A DNA stretch of 64,000 nt from Membranihabitans maritimus (lineage in GTDB: Bacteria; Bacteroidota; Bacteroidia; Chitinophagales; Saprospiraceae): positions 186,001-250,000 of the forward strand of contig NZ_JAJSLW010000009.1 in assembly GCF_021729145.1 (NCBI RefSeq), read 5' to 3'. A program made the translations under genes and the position numbers. Numbering within the stretch: the first letter of the stretch is position 1; the number at the start of each line of letters is the position of its first letter. Positions 36,078 through 46,151 of the stretch are shown in pieces. Below the pieces are notes generated by a model that was not told the DNA's origin, searched no databases, and saw nothing but the letters and a program-made list of their open reading frames with translations.

Positions 36078-38450
36078 TTAAAAGATTTTCCACCATGGTT
36101 TTTTGTGATCGATATATCCATATCCGTACCCATATCCATATCCGTATCCATAGCCTTTTTTGGCATCTACACCATTGACCAGGATGGACATGTTGGGTAG
36201 TTTCTTTTCTTCGTACAACCGTCTGGGAATATCCAGGAGCCGCTTATCGAGATAATTGGCCCGGGTCACATACACAAACATATCCGCATGGTCGACGATC
36301 AACATCGTATCCGTTACCAGGCTCACCGGCACGGTATCTACAATCACATAATCGTATTTTCCCTCGGCATACTCCATTAATTCAGCGAACCGCCCGTTCA
36401 TAATTAATTCAGACGGGTTGGGTGCAATGATACCACAAGGAACGATATCGAATTCAAATCCCGCATCTCGAAGAATTACATCCTCTTCCGTTAACTCCCG
36501 GTCCATCAGAAAATGAGTAAGTCCTTTAGCCGAGGCAGTCAACTTTTCAATATCTAGATACCTGGATATCTTTGGGTTCCGGATATCCGCCTCGATCACC
36601 AACACTTTTTTACCCGAAGAAGCCATGGAAAGGATCCTGGCCAGGTTCAGACTTACGAAGGTTTTTCCTTCTCCCGATATGGTGGAAGTGATAAAGATCT
36701 TGCTGGTAAGGGACTTTTGACCGGTCAGGAAGAAATTGATATTGGTGCGCAGGATCCGGAACGATTCCGCCATCGGGCTGCGGTCCTGGTCCTGGATCAA
36801 TACCTCTTCGGAAATTGGTACCTGGCCGATAACCGGGGCATTGGTAACGCTCTCGATGTCTTTGATCGTATGGACCTTATTGTCGAGCAATTGTCGCAGA
36901 TATATAATACCGAAAGGAACCAATAATCCAATAATCAGGGCTGCGAGATAAATGATCTTGGTCTTGGGACTTACGGGGATATTATTTCCGTAAGCAGAGT
37001 CTATAATCTTGATACTGGCCGGGGTAGCAGCGTTGGAAATTTCCGTTTCTTCCCTTTTTTGGAGAAGAAAAAGGTAAAGGGATTCTACGATTTGTTGCTG
37101 GCGTGAGATATTCCGGTAGTCCCTTTCCTGTCCCGGGAATACCTGTATTTCATCATCTATTTCCCGCCGTTGTGCTTCTATTTTTTCAAGCGCAATTTCC
37201 GTTGTCTTACGATAGTTACGGAGACTGGTTTTGAGGCTTTGTTTGAGTTCATCCAATTGCAGATTGATATTGCGAACCCGGGGATTGGCTTCGGTAGAAC
37301 TCTGCAACATTTTATTCCTTTCAAGGACCAATTCATTGTACTTTTGGGTTGCCTGGCCAATGACTGCATTATCAAGTCCTATATTGGAGGGGATAAGGTC
37401 TTTGTCGTTATTGACCAGGTACTCATCCATAAATTCTACCAGGCTCAGTTGCGTGGATAATTCAAGTAATTTCTTTTCGTTTTCTTCATATCGCTCCAGG
37501 TTGATACTGGCTTCTGATTGTACATCGGTGACATCATTCCTGTTTTTGAAAGATTCCATATTCGCGTCTACCGACTGCAAGTCTCCTCCTATAATGTCCA
37601 ATCTTTTGGAGATGAAATCCAGCGTATTTTCTCCGATTTCTTTTTTGTCCGTGATCAGGTCCTGATTGTATTGGTGAATCAGCTCATCCAGGATATCCTC
37701 CGCTTTCTTTTTTACTTTATCGACGAGGCTCAGCCGAATTACATTGGCATCTTTACTGGTAGGTTCCAGGATAATATTAGTTCGATAATCACTTATTACC
37801 TTTTGAATAGGAAATATATTAACCCGAACCCTTTCTCCGAGATTATCGTAAAAATTTTGATTTGGGTGTAATGATATTGATTGATCGAGCCATTGAATTG
37901 TGTCGTATAGGGGAATTTCATCCAAGACAATGCTGTCTTGCTGAATGATTCGATATTTATTGGAGGCATATAATTCAACGTTAAAATCTAAAGCTTCTGT
38001 TAATCGGCTTATAGATTCAATCCGGTACAAAGTAAAAGGTGATTCCGCAGAATAGATTTCCGTTTCTTTTATTCTTCCTTCCCTCAAATAGGTTATGTTT
38101 AAATGAAGGGTATCTACGACTTTTTGCATCAACCGTCTGGATTTCAGTACCTCCATTTGGTCATGAATGTTGACATTTCCACCTTCTCCCAGGATGGAGA
38201 GGTCTTTAAGGGCTTCCAGTTCATTGGATAATGAGTTGGATTCTTCGTCCGTAAGCAGGATTTTTGCCTCCACGCTATATTCTCGATCTGCATAACGCAA
38301 ATACATATAGGCGGATGTACCGGCTATAATTATCGATACTAAAAACCATTTCCAGTGCACGAGATATTTTTCAATTTCTTCTCGTACATTAATATCATCT
38401 TCAAAATCGAAGTCTCGGTATATATTATTATTATTATTATTATTCTGCAA
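36078..38450 (-). CDS. Wzc-type polysaccharide co-polymerase / tyrosine kinase
   Basis: 790 residues. The start is a TTG at 38450 followed by seven AAT codons (a poly-Asn run) and then the Wzz domain (INVREEIEKYLVHWKWFLVS, first TM ~35-52). A coiled-coil region spans ~250-430 and a second TM lies near 500. The BY-kinase domain has Walker A SGEGKTFVSLNLA (~590), Walker A' VLVIEADIRNP, and Walker B YDYVIVDTVP. The C-terminus is a repeated Gly-Tyr run (six or seven GY units) then IDHKKPWWKIF, the expected autophosphorylated Tyr cluster. It drives polymer length control and export with the Wza-type protein upstream in the same operon. Confidence 0.93.
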   Translation of the reverse strand: MQNNNNNNNIYRDFDFEDDINVREEIEKYLVHWKWFLVSIIIAGTSAYMYLRYADREYSVEAKILLTDEESNSLSNELEALKDLSILGEGGNVNIHDQMEVLKSRRLMQKVVDTLHLNITYLREGRIKETEIYSAESPFTLYRIESISRLTEALDFNVELYASNKYRIIQQDSIVLDEIPLYDTIQWLDQSISLHPNQNFYDNLGERVRVNIFPIQKVISDYRTNIILEPTSKDANVIRLSLVDKVKKKAEDILDELIHQYNQDLITDKKEIGENTLDFISKRLDIIGGDLQSVDANMESFKNRNDVTDVQSEASINLERYEENEKKLLELSTQLSLVEFMDEYLVNNDKDLIPSNIGLDNAVIGQATQKYNELVLERNKMLQSSTEANPRVRNINLQLDELKQSLKTSLRNYRKTTEIALEKIEAQRREIDDEIQVFPGQERDYRNISRQQQIVESLYLFLLQKREETEISNAATPASIKIIDSAYGNNIPVSPKTKIIYLAALIIGLLVPFGIIYLRQLLDNKVHTIKDIESVTNAPVIGQVPISEEVLIQDQDRSPMAESFRILRTNINFFLTGQKSLTSKIFITSTISGEGKTFVSLNLARILSMASSGKKVLVIEADIRNPKISRYLDIEKLTASAKGLTHFLMDRELTEEDVILRDAGFEFDIVPCGIIAPNPSELIMNGRFAELMEYAEGKYDYVIVDTVPVSLVTDTMLIVDHADMFVYVTRANYLDKRLLDIPRRLYEEKKLPNMSILVNGVDAKKGYGYGYGYGYGYGYIDHKKPWWKIF

Positions 38451-38479
38451 GGCTTATTGGATTTTAAATAGCAATATTG

Positions 38480-39259
38480 TTACCGGGCTAAAACGGCAAT
38501 GACAGAGACAATTAATCCGGCTACCGAAATGACGATAGAGGTGTTCCGGCTATAAGTGGAAGAATTGATTTGTGCCTGGTTGGGTTCCACATATACTACA
38601 TCGTTTTGACTGAGAAAGTATACCGGGGATTTTACAATATCCTGTGAAGTAAGGTCCACCCGGGTAAAGGTTTTTTTGCCATCCACTTCCCGTATCACCA
38701 ATACATTGTCCCGTACCCCGTTAATGGTCAGGTCGCCTGCCATTCCCAGGGCTTCCAGTATTGTTACCCGTTCATTGGGTAAGGTGAATGTCCCGGGATT
38801 ACGGACTTCGCCGATTACAGTAACTCTGAAATTGGTGATTTGAATATTTACACCAGGGTCAATGATATATTCTGTGAGTTGTTTCCGCATCGTATCCATG
38901 GCCTGTGATCGCGTTAATCCTGCCAAATGCACTTTCCCCAATACCGGGTAGTCGATTTCTCCTTTTTCATCGATGAGGTAGGTGATTTCTCTATTGGTAT
39001 TTTGACCGGCTCGAACCGTATAGGGATTTACCTGGTTAAAGGGTAATGTAGCTTCGAGGTCTGCAGCCGAAACTGTTATGGAAAGTAAGTCATCGGGCTG
39101 TAGGGTAGGGGTATATTTCAAAAAGGTAGAGTCCCGGAATTGTTCTCCCTGGAAGTACACCAGTTCTTCCCGTGAGGCACAACTTGATAAGATGGCTATT
39201 ATACCAATTGTTGCTATTGTTTTGGTAAATAGGTGTTGTAATGAAAGATGTTGAATCAT
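38480..39259 (-). CDS. Wza-type polysaccharide export lipoprotein
   Basis: About 259 residues from the ATG at 39259; a TTG two codons earlier is an alternative. Lipoprotein signal with Cys in LSSCAS. A poly_export domain (LQPDDLLSITVSAADLEA, YLIDEKGEIDYPVLGKVHLAGLT) is followed by a SLBB domain (VTVIGEVRNPGTFTLPNERVTILEALGMAG). One hydrophobic C-terminal segment (SIVISVAGLIVSVIAVLA) is the outer-membrane helix or anchor. It forms the export channel for the capsule with the Wzc-type protein 29 bp downstream. First gene of the wza-wzc pair; its promoter lies after the REP nest. Confidence 0.92.
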   Translation of the reverse strand: MIQHLSLQHLFTKTIATIGIIAILSSCASREELVYFQGEQFRDSTFLKYTPTLQPDDLLSITVSAADLEATLPFNQVNPYTVRAGQNTNREITYLIDEKGEIDYPVLGKVHLAGLTRSQAMDTMRKQLTEYIIDPGVNIQITNFRVTVIGEVRNPGTFTLPNERVTILEALGMAGDLTINGVRDNVLVIREVDGKKTFTRVDLTSQDIVKSPVYFLSQNDVVYVEPNQAQINSSTYSRNTSIVISVAGLIVSVIAVLAR

Positions 39260-39439
39260 TTTCAATTTTTGGTCTTCAATGGTTTAATTATACGTCTCAA
39301 TTGGGAGGGAACTAGGATGAAAAAAGGAACGATACATAGCGTCCTAATTTCGTTGCGAAGATTAAAAAAATAATAAGGAGTTAAAGATAATTGTACATTT
39401 GATTTTAAAATTTACTCAAGTATTCCAAAGGATATTTCC

Positions 39440-40036
39440 CTTGGGAATTATTAAGTATATCGGGCTTGCCGAAGGCATCCCTTCGGGAGAAGCCCTTTAT
39501 TTCTTTGAATCCTTTTATCCCTGGCATTTATGCCAGGGCAAATTAATCCATCCAGAGAAGATCATCCATTCTTGTACATCTTATACTTCAATGGGGGATT
39601 TTAAATGCCAATGTATTGTGAAATGTATTTTCTAAAAAGGTTAAGTAAAGTTCTATTTATCTCTTTCTCCAGTACTTGTTTGCTTAATTTGATTTTGCCC
39701 TTCTATTTCTTCTCCGTGGATGCTTGAATAATAAATTGTCTCGAGGCTTTTCCCCCGGGGATGCTCTGGATAATTATTTGCCCAGTGTCTCCTCACTAAT
39801 AGATGCCCTGGATGATTATTTGCCCGAGGCTTCTTCCCCATTGCATATCTGTTATTTTATTTGACCCGGCGGCTTTTCCACATGGGATGCCCTGGATGAT
39901 TAACTGCCCTTCTATTTCTTTTCCCCAGTGGATTCTTGTATGATTATTTGCCCCGGCGCTTCAGACCGGGGCCATAAATAGAAATTATCAATATTAATGG
40001 CTTTCCCCGCAGGGGTGGCTGTGCCAAGCCATTAAT
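39440..40036. repeat. REP palindrome cluster, left of RAYT gene
   Basis: No supportable gene. Palindromes include gggcttgccgaaggcatccc with its partner gggagaagccc (from 39460), ccctggcatttatgccaggg (39521-39540), ccccggcgcttcagaccggg (39951-39970) and the pair attaatggctttccccgc...ccaagccattaat (39992-40036). The same units recur right of the RAYT gene. Together they form the mobile REP family probably served by that protein. Confidence 0.7.
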
Positions 40037-40041
40037 ATTAA

Positions 40042-40461
40042 TTAAAACTCTTCCTCCTTAATAAATTGAGAATATTCCTCTTGAAAAGACATTTTCTTAT
40101 GGTGACTCTCCTGGTTTTGAATATAATTCCTAACTGATTGTACATTTGATTCACTTACTGAAACAGCAAAATATCCCCTTTGCCATTTAAATTTTTTATT
40201 AAAAAAATTTTGTTTGTTGATCCAATGGGAAGATTCGCCCTTCATCAATTGGATTGTGTTCTTAATTGTTTGGTCATTTTTGAGCCTTAGTAAGCAATGA
40301 ACATGATCTATATGTCCATTAACTATATCTATGAGAATATCTTTTTCCTGACAATTTTCATAAATATGGTTAAAGATATCTTTCCTGAAGTTTTCTAATA
40401 AGAGGGGTTGTCTCTTTTTTGTAGCCCAAACTGCATGAATCCAAACCCGTATGTATGACAT
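40042..40461 (-). CDS. REP-associated Y1 transposase (RAYT / TnpA_REP)
   Basis: 139 residues, ATG at 40461 (MSYIRVWIHAVWATKKRQP). This is an IS200-like HUH nuclease: the His-x-His pair is in GHIDHVHCLL and the nucleophile Tyr in VRNYIQNQESHH. It is embedded in REP palindromes on both sides with no IS-type TnpB partner, which is the defining context of RAYTs that disperse REP elements. The frame is intact. It occupies the middle of the capsule locus, between the wza-wzc pair and the sugar-biosynthesis genes. Confidence 0.9.
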   Translation of the reverse strand: MSYIRVWIHAVWATKKRQPLLLENFRKDIFNHIYENCQEKDILIDIVNGHIDHVHCLLRLKNDQTIKNTIQLMKGESSHWINKQNFFNKKFKWQRGYFAVSVSESNVQSVRNYIQNQESHHKKMSFQEEYSQFIKEEEF

Positions 40462-40549
40462 TTAATGTAATAATATTGATTTTTAATCCTAATAAGGTAT
40501 AAAAATTTTTAAATAGGGTTAATCGAAAGATAATCTTTTAGGAAATCCC

Positions 40550-42050
40550 CCGAATTATCGGGCTAGAAGCCCTTTGTTTTTTTGAATTTCTTTTATCCCT
40601 GGCATAAATGCCAGGGCAAGGCAAATCATCGATTCAATCAGATCCTTTGTTCCCAGAAAAGAATAGCATAAAATAAATTCTGTATGGCATTCTTTTGCCC
40701 CGGTGCTTCTCCTCAGGGGATTCTTATAAGATTCTTTTGCCCCGAAGCTTTTTCCCCTTTGCATATCTGTAATTTTATTTGCCCCGGTGCTTCTAGCCCG
40801 GGGCTATCGATGTAAATGTGAGGTTTAATGGCTTTCCCCGAAAGGGGTGGCTATGCCAAGCCATTAATTAAATTTTTTTAATGATCATGTTATAAATAAT
40901 TCGGGCTAGAAGCCCTTTATTCCTTTTGAATCCTTTAATCCCTGGCATGAATGCCAGGGCAAGTCATTTATAGCATCGCAAATATTGAATTCCTAGCCAA
41001 TTCATTTATTCCAGGGAAGATCATTCACGATCATTCATTTTTGCAATTTACATACTACTAGGAATGATTATGAATACTAATGCAATTAGAAAAATATTCT
41101 CTAACAAGCCTAAGTAATATTCTATTTATCTCTTATTCCAGTGCTTGTTTGCTCATTTTGATTTTGCCCTTCGATTTCTTTTTTAAGGGATGCTATGGAT
41201 GATAAATTGTTTCGGTGATTCCTGGATCATTATTTGCCGGGTGTCTCTTCCTCAGGGATCTCTGGATAATTATTTGCCCCGAGGCATCTTCCGCAAGAGA
41301 TGCCTGGGTAATTATTTGCCCCGAAGCTTTTTCCCCTTTGCATATCTGTAATTTTATTTGCCCCGGTGCTTCTAGCCCGGGGCTATCGATGTAAATGTGA
41401 GGTTTAATGGCTTTCCCCGAAAGGGGTGGCTATGCCAAGCCATTAATTAAATTTTTTTAATGATCATGTTGTAAATAATTCGGGCTAGAAGCCCTTTATT
41501 CCTTTTGAATCCTTTAATCCCTGGCAGGAATGCCAGGGCAAATCATTCATTCCGGAAGGTCAACTATTCTTACACATCATACAATTCTAGGAATGATTAT
41601 GAATGCCAATGCAATGTGAAAAATATTCTCTAACAAGCCTAAGTAATATTCTATTTATCTCTTATTCCAGTGCTTGTTTGGTCATTTTGATTTTGCCTTT
41701 CGATTTCTTTTTTAAGGGATGCTATGGATGATAAATTGTCTCGGTGATTCCTGGATCATTATTTGCCAGGTGCGTTTTCCTTAGGGATCTCTGGATGATT
41801 ATTTGCCCCGAGACATCTTACTCATAACATATCTGTAATTTTATTTGCCCCGAGGCTTATAGCCCGGGGCTATCAATGTGAATTTGGGGTTTAATGGCTT
41901 TCCCCGAGAGGGGTGGCTATGCCAAGCCATTAACCTAAATCCAATTTTTATATTTAATAGATGATAATAAATCGGGCTTGCCGAAGGCATCCCTTCGGGA
42001 AAAGCCCTTTTGTTTTTTTGAATCTTTCAATCTCTGGCATGAATGCAAAT
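40550..42050. repeat. REP/BIME nest with nested duplications
   Basis: About 1.5 kb of palindromes without a gene: gggctagaagccc with ccctggcatgaatgccaggg, ccccggtgcttctagcccgg, and ggctttccccgaaaggggtg inside taatggc...gccatta. Two long blocks are repeated in order and nearly identical: 40737-40962 with 41316-41541, and 41061-41238 with 41590-41767. A third, partly decayed set ends near 42040. This is consistent with repeated RAYT-driven or recombinational amplification. Confidence 0.8.
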
Positions 42051-42104
42051 AATGCAATCCAGACCTAAACAAATATCCTAGGCATTTAGCTGCACCAGAA
42101 TAAT

Positions 42105-44018
42105 TTATTGTGTGGGAGATTTCTCAAAAATAGAATTCTTGGGTGAATATTCGGGAACAATATCCTGAATCATCCCAATAATTTCTTTATAATGAATGGG
42201 GCCGAAAACATTATGGTGATTTGTGATCACTAAATTGTTGATCTTATCCTCGAAATCTATTGGATAGTTGTTGGATACACGGGCAATCATTATCTTTTCA
42301 TTTTGAGTTTTTTCGGTATTTTCATCGACGGTAAATAGTTCTTCATAAATCTTTTCTCCTGGACGCAAACCTGTAATTTTAATGTCGATATCTTCGGGAT
42401 ACCGCAATCCGCTGAGCTTAATCATCCTTTTAGCCAGGTCATATATTCTCATGGATTCCCCAATGTCAAATACAAACACTTCTCCGCCATGTCCTATGCT
42501 ACTGGCCAGGATTACCAATTGGCAGGCTTCGGGAATCGTCATGAAAAACCGGGTGATTTCCCGGTGGGTCACGGTTAATGGCCCCCCTTTTTCGATTTGT
42601 TTCTTGAATATCGGAATAACCGATCCATTGGACCCAAGCACATTACCAAACCGGGTGACAATGAAATTAGTTTCCGTATACATGCGATTGAGGTAGGTAA
42701 CATACAACTCTGCCACCCTTTTTGTTGCCCCCATTACATTGGCTGGATTTACAGCTTTGTCCGTCGATACCATGACAAATCTTTCGATCCGGTGCTTAAC
42801 TGCCATATCCGCCAATATTTTTGTTCCTTCTATATTATTACGGATGGCCTCATAGGGATTGTTTTCCATAAGGGGAACGTGCTTATAGGCGGCGGCATGG
42901 TAGATAATATCCGGCTTATATTTTTGGAAGATAGTGTCTAGCCTATGGCTATTGCATACATCGGCTATAACAAAAAGGCATTCTGTTCCGCTTTTTTCAT
43001 GGCTTTTACATTCTTGTTGCAATTCATACAAGGCAGATTCGGCCTGGTCCAGAAATATTATGGTTTTCGCCGGATAGGAGTGAACTTGTCTGGATATTTC
43101 GCTTCCAATCGAGCCGGCAGCTCCGGTAACAAGGATAACCTTGCCTTTCAATTGATGGTAGACTTCCGGATGGTTTGATTGTATTGGTGGCCTTCCTAGT
43201 AAGTCCTCTATTTTTATAGCCTTTATTTGCTTCGCCTGAAAATTCCCGTTTAACCAGTCCTGTACAGCGGGTATAATTTTGAGTTGGACTTGTAATTTGG
43301 AATAAGAATCAACTATTTTTTGTAAAGTATTAGCAGACAATCGCGGGTAGGAAATAATGATTTCATCGATTTTATGCTTGGTTACGAAGCCTTCATCGAT
43401 ATCAAATGCGCTAAAAACGTGTAACCCATTGATCCGGCTACCTACTTTTTTTAGATCGTGGTCCACATATCCCACAATCCTTACATTATTTGTACTGTCA
43501 TTATTCAGTGCGTGTTGTGTAATCAATCCCGTTTCATGCGCCCCGTATATCAGTGTCCTTTTGGCTCCTTTTTTGCTTATTACATAGCCATGGTACACAA
43601 CTTTGTAAAGTACACGCAGAAATACGAGAACCATTGTATTGAGCAAAAAATGTGTAATTACGATGTGTATAGGAATGGTGAGAACTAGTGTAGCAGAATT
43701 GCTTCGGAAGATAAGCGATAAGGCAATAAGGAATACAGCAACCAATGCCCCGGAAACCAGTACATTAATTGCGTCCTTAAACCCCGTATGACGGATAATT
43801 CCTTTATAGGATCCGGTAATTAAGAAAATAGTGAGTGAGATAAGAAATACCTGGGGGAAAAAGGGAAAGGTATCTTCTATTCCCGCCAATGACATCTTAT
43901 TACTGATTATATACGCTAACGCAAAAGTATTAAGCGTAACATACAAATCGATGGTGAGTATGATCCAGCGGGGCGTTTCCTGTTTGAGATATTTTTTTAC
44001 ATTGATTTCCGGTTCCAT
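42105..44018 (-). CDS. membrane-bound UDP-sugar 4,6-dehydratase (CapD/WbpM/PglF-like)
   Basis: About 637 residues from the ATG at 44018 (MEPEINVKKYLKQETPRW); longer in-frame starts overlap the aminotransferase gene. Four N-terminal TM segments (~20-150) are followed by a first Rossmann domain (RTLIYGAHETGLI) and the catalytic SDR domain (ILVTGAAGSIGSEISRQV, VSTDKAVNPANVMGATKR, FGNVLGSNGSVIPIF). WbpM-type enzymes have a Met-Lys-like variation at the Tyr site, and here MGATK follows that pattern. It likely converts UDP-GlcNAc to the 4-keto-6-deoxy sugar, first step to UDP-diNAcBac with the next two genes. Confidence 0.93.
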   Translation of the reverse strand: MEPEINVKKYLKQETPRWIILTIDLYVTLNTFALAYIISNKMSLAGIEDTFPFFPQVFLISLTIFLITGSYKGIIRHTGFKDAINVLVSGALVAVFLIALSLIFRSNSATLVLTIPIHIVITHFLLNTMVLVFLRVLYKVVYHGYVISKKGAKRTLIYGAHETGLITQHALNNDSTNNVRIVGYVDHDLKKVGSRINGLHVFSAFDIDEGFVTKHKIDEIIISYPRLSANTLQKIVDSYSKLQVQLKIIPAVQDWLNGNFQAKQIKAIKIEDLLGRPPIQSNHPEVYHQLKGKVILVTGAAGSIGSEISRQVHSYPAKTIIFLDQAESALYELQQECKSHEKSGTECLFVIADVCNSHRLDTIFQKYKPDIIYHAAAYKHVPLMENNPYEAIRNNIEGTKILADMAVKHRIERFVMVSTDKAVNPANVMGATKRVAELYVTYLNRMYTETNFIVTRFGNVLGSNGSVIPIFKKQIEKGGPLTVTHREITRFFMTIPEACQLVILASSIGHGGEVFVFDIGESMRIYDLAKRMIKLSGLRYPEDIDIKITGLRPGEKIYEELFTVDENTEKTQNEKIMIARVSNNYPIDFEDKINNLVITNHHNVFGPIHYKEIIGMIQDIVPEYSPKNSIFEKSPTQ

Positions 44019-44025
44019 ACTTAAT

Positions 44026-45138
44026 TTATTTAAGACATATTCCCCCGATGACGCGTTTGAGATCCTGTACTGACAGGTTGGAGCCACTGGGCAAACAGAG
44101 TCCCCTGTCAAACAGGTCTTCTGATACGCCATTGAGGTATTTAGGATATTTTAAGAATAAGGGTTGCATATGCATCGGTTTCCACAAAGGCCGGGACTCG
44201 ATATTTTGTTCGGCCAGGCTAAGCCGGATCGATTCCCTTATTTCATACGACGGTGTGAGGATCGTCGTCAGCCACCGGTTGGAAAAATATCCATCGGGTT
44301 CGGGTGTAAATTCTATGTATTCCCTGCTGTCCAGCATTTCCCTGTAAATATTGTAGTTACTTCTCCGGGCAGCAACGCGGGCTTTCAGTACTTCCATTTG
44401 TCCTCGCCCGATTCCGGCTACTACATTGGACATTCGGTAATTGTATCCGATTTCCGAGTGCTGGTAATGGGGAGCCGGATCCCGGGATTGAGTGGAGTAA
44501 AAAACGGCTTTTTCTTTCAGGTTTTTCTCTTTTGTGATTATTGCACCACCTCCGGATGTAGTAATGATTTTGTTTCCGTTGAAAGAGTAAATGGCCATGG
44601 TTCCCAGACTCCCACATTTTTTTCCTTTGTACACGCTCCCCAGGGCTTCTGCAGCGTCTTCAATTACAGGAATTTCATATTGTTCTGCGATGTCATTTAC
44701 AGTTTCCGCATCGTAAGGCATCCCGTACAAATGGACGGCGATAATGGCTTTGGGCTTTTTCCCATTGGCTATCCGGTCTTTGATCGCTCTCTCTAATTGT
44801 GCCGGGCAAAGGTTCCATGTATTCTTTTCACTATCTACGAATACGGGTGTGGCTCCCTGGTACAAAATTGGATTGGCCGAAGCTGAAAAGGTCATACTTT
44901 GGCAAATCACTTCATCGCCTGATTCTACACCAGCTAGTATCAAGGCTAAATGCAATGCCGAAGTACCGCTATTCAATACTGCTACGTGGTGTTGATGGTC
45001 CAGGAATTTTTCGAGGTCTTTTTCAAAACCTGTGACATTGGGACCCAAGGGAGCGATCCAATTGCTATCAAATGCTTCCTGTACATATTTTTGTTCTTCT
45101 CCGTCCATGTGGGGGGAGGAGAGCCAGATTTTATTCAT
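44026..45138 (-). CDS. PLP-dependent sugar aminotransferase (DegT/PglE-like)
   Basis: 370 residues, ATG at 45138. It begins NKIWLSSPHMDGEEQKYV, typical of the PglE/LegC branch. PLP contacts include NSGTSALHLALIL, the Asp in VIEDAAEALG, and the Schiff-base Lys in YSFNGNKIITTSGGG. It should transfer an amino group to C4 of the keto sugar made by the adjacent dehydratase. The 7-bp gap to that gene indicates co-transcription. Some relatives act on other nucleotide sugars, but the dehydratase-aminotransferase-acetyltransferase trio supports a bacillosamine-type product. Confidence 0.92.
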   Translation of the reverse strand: MNKIWLSSPHMDGEEQKYVQEAFDSNWIAPLGPNVTGFEKDLEKFLDHQHHVAVLNSGTSALHLALILAGVESGDEVICQSMTFSASANPILYQGATPVFVDSEKNTWNLCPAQLERAIKDRIANGKKPKAIIAVHLYGMPYDAETVNDIAEQYEIPVIEDAAEALGSVYKGKKCGSLGTMAIYSFNGNKIITTSGGGAIITKEKNLKEKAVFYSTQSRDPAPHYQHSEIGYNYRMSNVVAGIGRGQMEVLKARVAARRSNYNIYREMLDSREYIEFTPEPDGYFSNRWLTTILTPSYEIRESIRLSLAEQNIESRPLWKPMHMQPLFLKYPKYLNGVSEDLFDRGLCLPSGSNLSVQDLKRVIGGICLK

Positions 45139-45330
45139 TTATGGTTTACGATTTTGGATTTGCGGGTACAGGCAACGCAGATTTTTATGACGATCGCTGA
45201 TTTCCTTTGACTTGCTGTATGATGATATCTTCTGCACCCATGAATTCTCGATTTTATGATTGATTTCCAACAGATTGTGTAAAATCGATTAGAGCATGTT
45301 TCCACAGATAATTCCTTCGAAAATGGCAGA

Positions 45331-45429
45331 TTAAAGCTGATATTGTAGAGCTTTTTTCTTACTTTCAGGTCTAAGGAATGAAATTTTGTTCTTCAACATT
45401 TCATTCAATGCTCTTTTTGGCAACTTCAT
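45331..45429 (-). CDS. tiny ORF or gene remnant, unknown
   Basis: A 32-codon frame, MKLPKRALNEMLKN... ESKKALQYQL, lies between the aminotransferase and acetyltransferase genes. The open frame extends about 11 codons upstream (NLSADQEAEI), suggesting the tail of a longer lost protein. It is basic and helical-looking. I recognise no family. The remainder of 45139-45465 has no gene; a fragment near 45172 (cagatttttatgacgatcgc) resembles generic repeat debris. Confidence 0.25.
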   Translation of the reverse strand: MKLPKRALNEMLKNKISFLRPESKKKALQYQL

Positions 45430-45465
45430 TATTTCGGCTTCCTGATCGGCTGAAAGGTTTTAATT

Positions 45466-46065
45466 TCATTTTTTCGGATTTATTTTAATCACCCTTCCCG
45501 GATTGCCCACTACGGTAGCACCATCTTCAACATCCCGTATAATAACGGTCCCGGCACCGATGGTACACCATTTACCTATTTTGATTCCCTGGATGACGCA
45601 TGCCCCAATTCCGATGTGAGTTCCTTCCCCTACCGATACATTTCCTGCCAAGGCAACATTGGGGGCAATGTGCACAAAATCTTCAATGATACAATCATGA
45701 TCAACGGAAGCGTTTGTGTTAATAATACAATGTTCCCCGATTTGAGTATCCGCATTGACGGTGGCTCCTCCCATTATTACCGTGCCCGGTTTCAACCTGA
45801 CACTTTTGGAAATAAGTGCATTCGGATGAACCAGCTTTACAAATCGATCTTTCGGAAAAGTTTGAGAAATTTCCTTTCTAATCTTATTATTCCCAATTGA
45901 AACGAAAATTTTTTCGTTTTCCGGGGTTAGGATATCTGATACGGGAACTCCCATACATACTTTAATAGCTTTATTTTTATCGATAAAACCCTTGAGGGTA
46001 ATTCCGATTTCGTCAGCAATTTCAGCAACAACTTTTCCGTGTCCGCTCGCTCCGTAGAGGTACAT
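45466..46065 (-). CDS. sugar O/N-acetyltransferase (PglD/NeuD-like)
   Basis: About 199 residues from the ATG at 46065 (MYLYGASGHGKVVAEI); an ATG at 46077 four codons earlier is possible but overlaps the remnant of a sugar-transferase gene. N-terminal Rossmann-like PglD domain (YLYGASGHGK), then left-handed beta-helix hexapeptides (HCIINTNASVDHDCIIEDF, VSVGEGTHIGIGACV) with the likely catalytic His in VDHD. It should acetylate the 4-amino group of the UDP-sugar using acetyl-CoA, completing UDP-diNAcBac for the phosphoglycosyl transferase. Confidence 0.9.
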   Translation of the reverse strand: MYLYGASGHGKVVAEIADEIGITLKGFIDKNKAIKVCMGVPVSDILTPENEKIFVSIGNNKIRKEISQTFPKDRFVKLVHPNALISKSVRLKPGTVIMGGATVNADTQIGEHCIINTNASVDHDCIIEDFVHIAPNVALAGNVSVGEGTHIGIGACVIQGIKIGKWCTIGAGTVIIRDVEDGATVVGNPGRVIKINPKK

Positions 46066-46066
46066 T

Positions 46067-46150
46067 TCAATTCCCATTAAAGTACTCTATTGTTGCCTGT
46101 CTTTCTGTTGAAATTCCTACTTTGACAAATACATTTTTGATGGTTAAAAA
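46067..46150 (-). pseudogene. orphan 3' end of a second sugar-transferase gene
   Basis: On the minus strand these bases encode LTIKNVFVKVGIS... ATIEYFNGN and a stop, matching codon for codon the C-terminus of the intact sugar transferase ([13 protein letters not shown]... ATMEYFNGN, ends at 47126). The nucleotide match is about 70 of 84 positions by eye. Its stop lies one base before the PglD-like start, as expected of an old tight operon. The zeta-toxin pair now sits between this remnant and the intact gene. Confidence 0.8.
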
Positions 46151-46151
46151 T

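Noticed and set aside
39440-42050. CRISPR or a tRNA/sRNA cluster
   Set aside because: Palindromes are irregularly spaced, of several kinds, and centred on a RAYT gene; REP/BIME explains them better.
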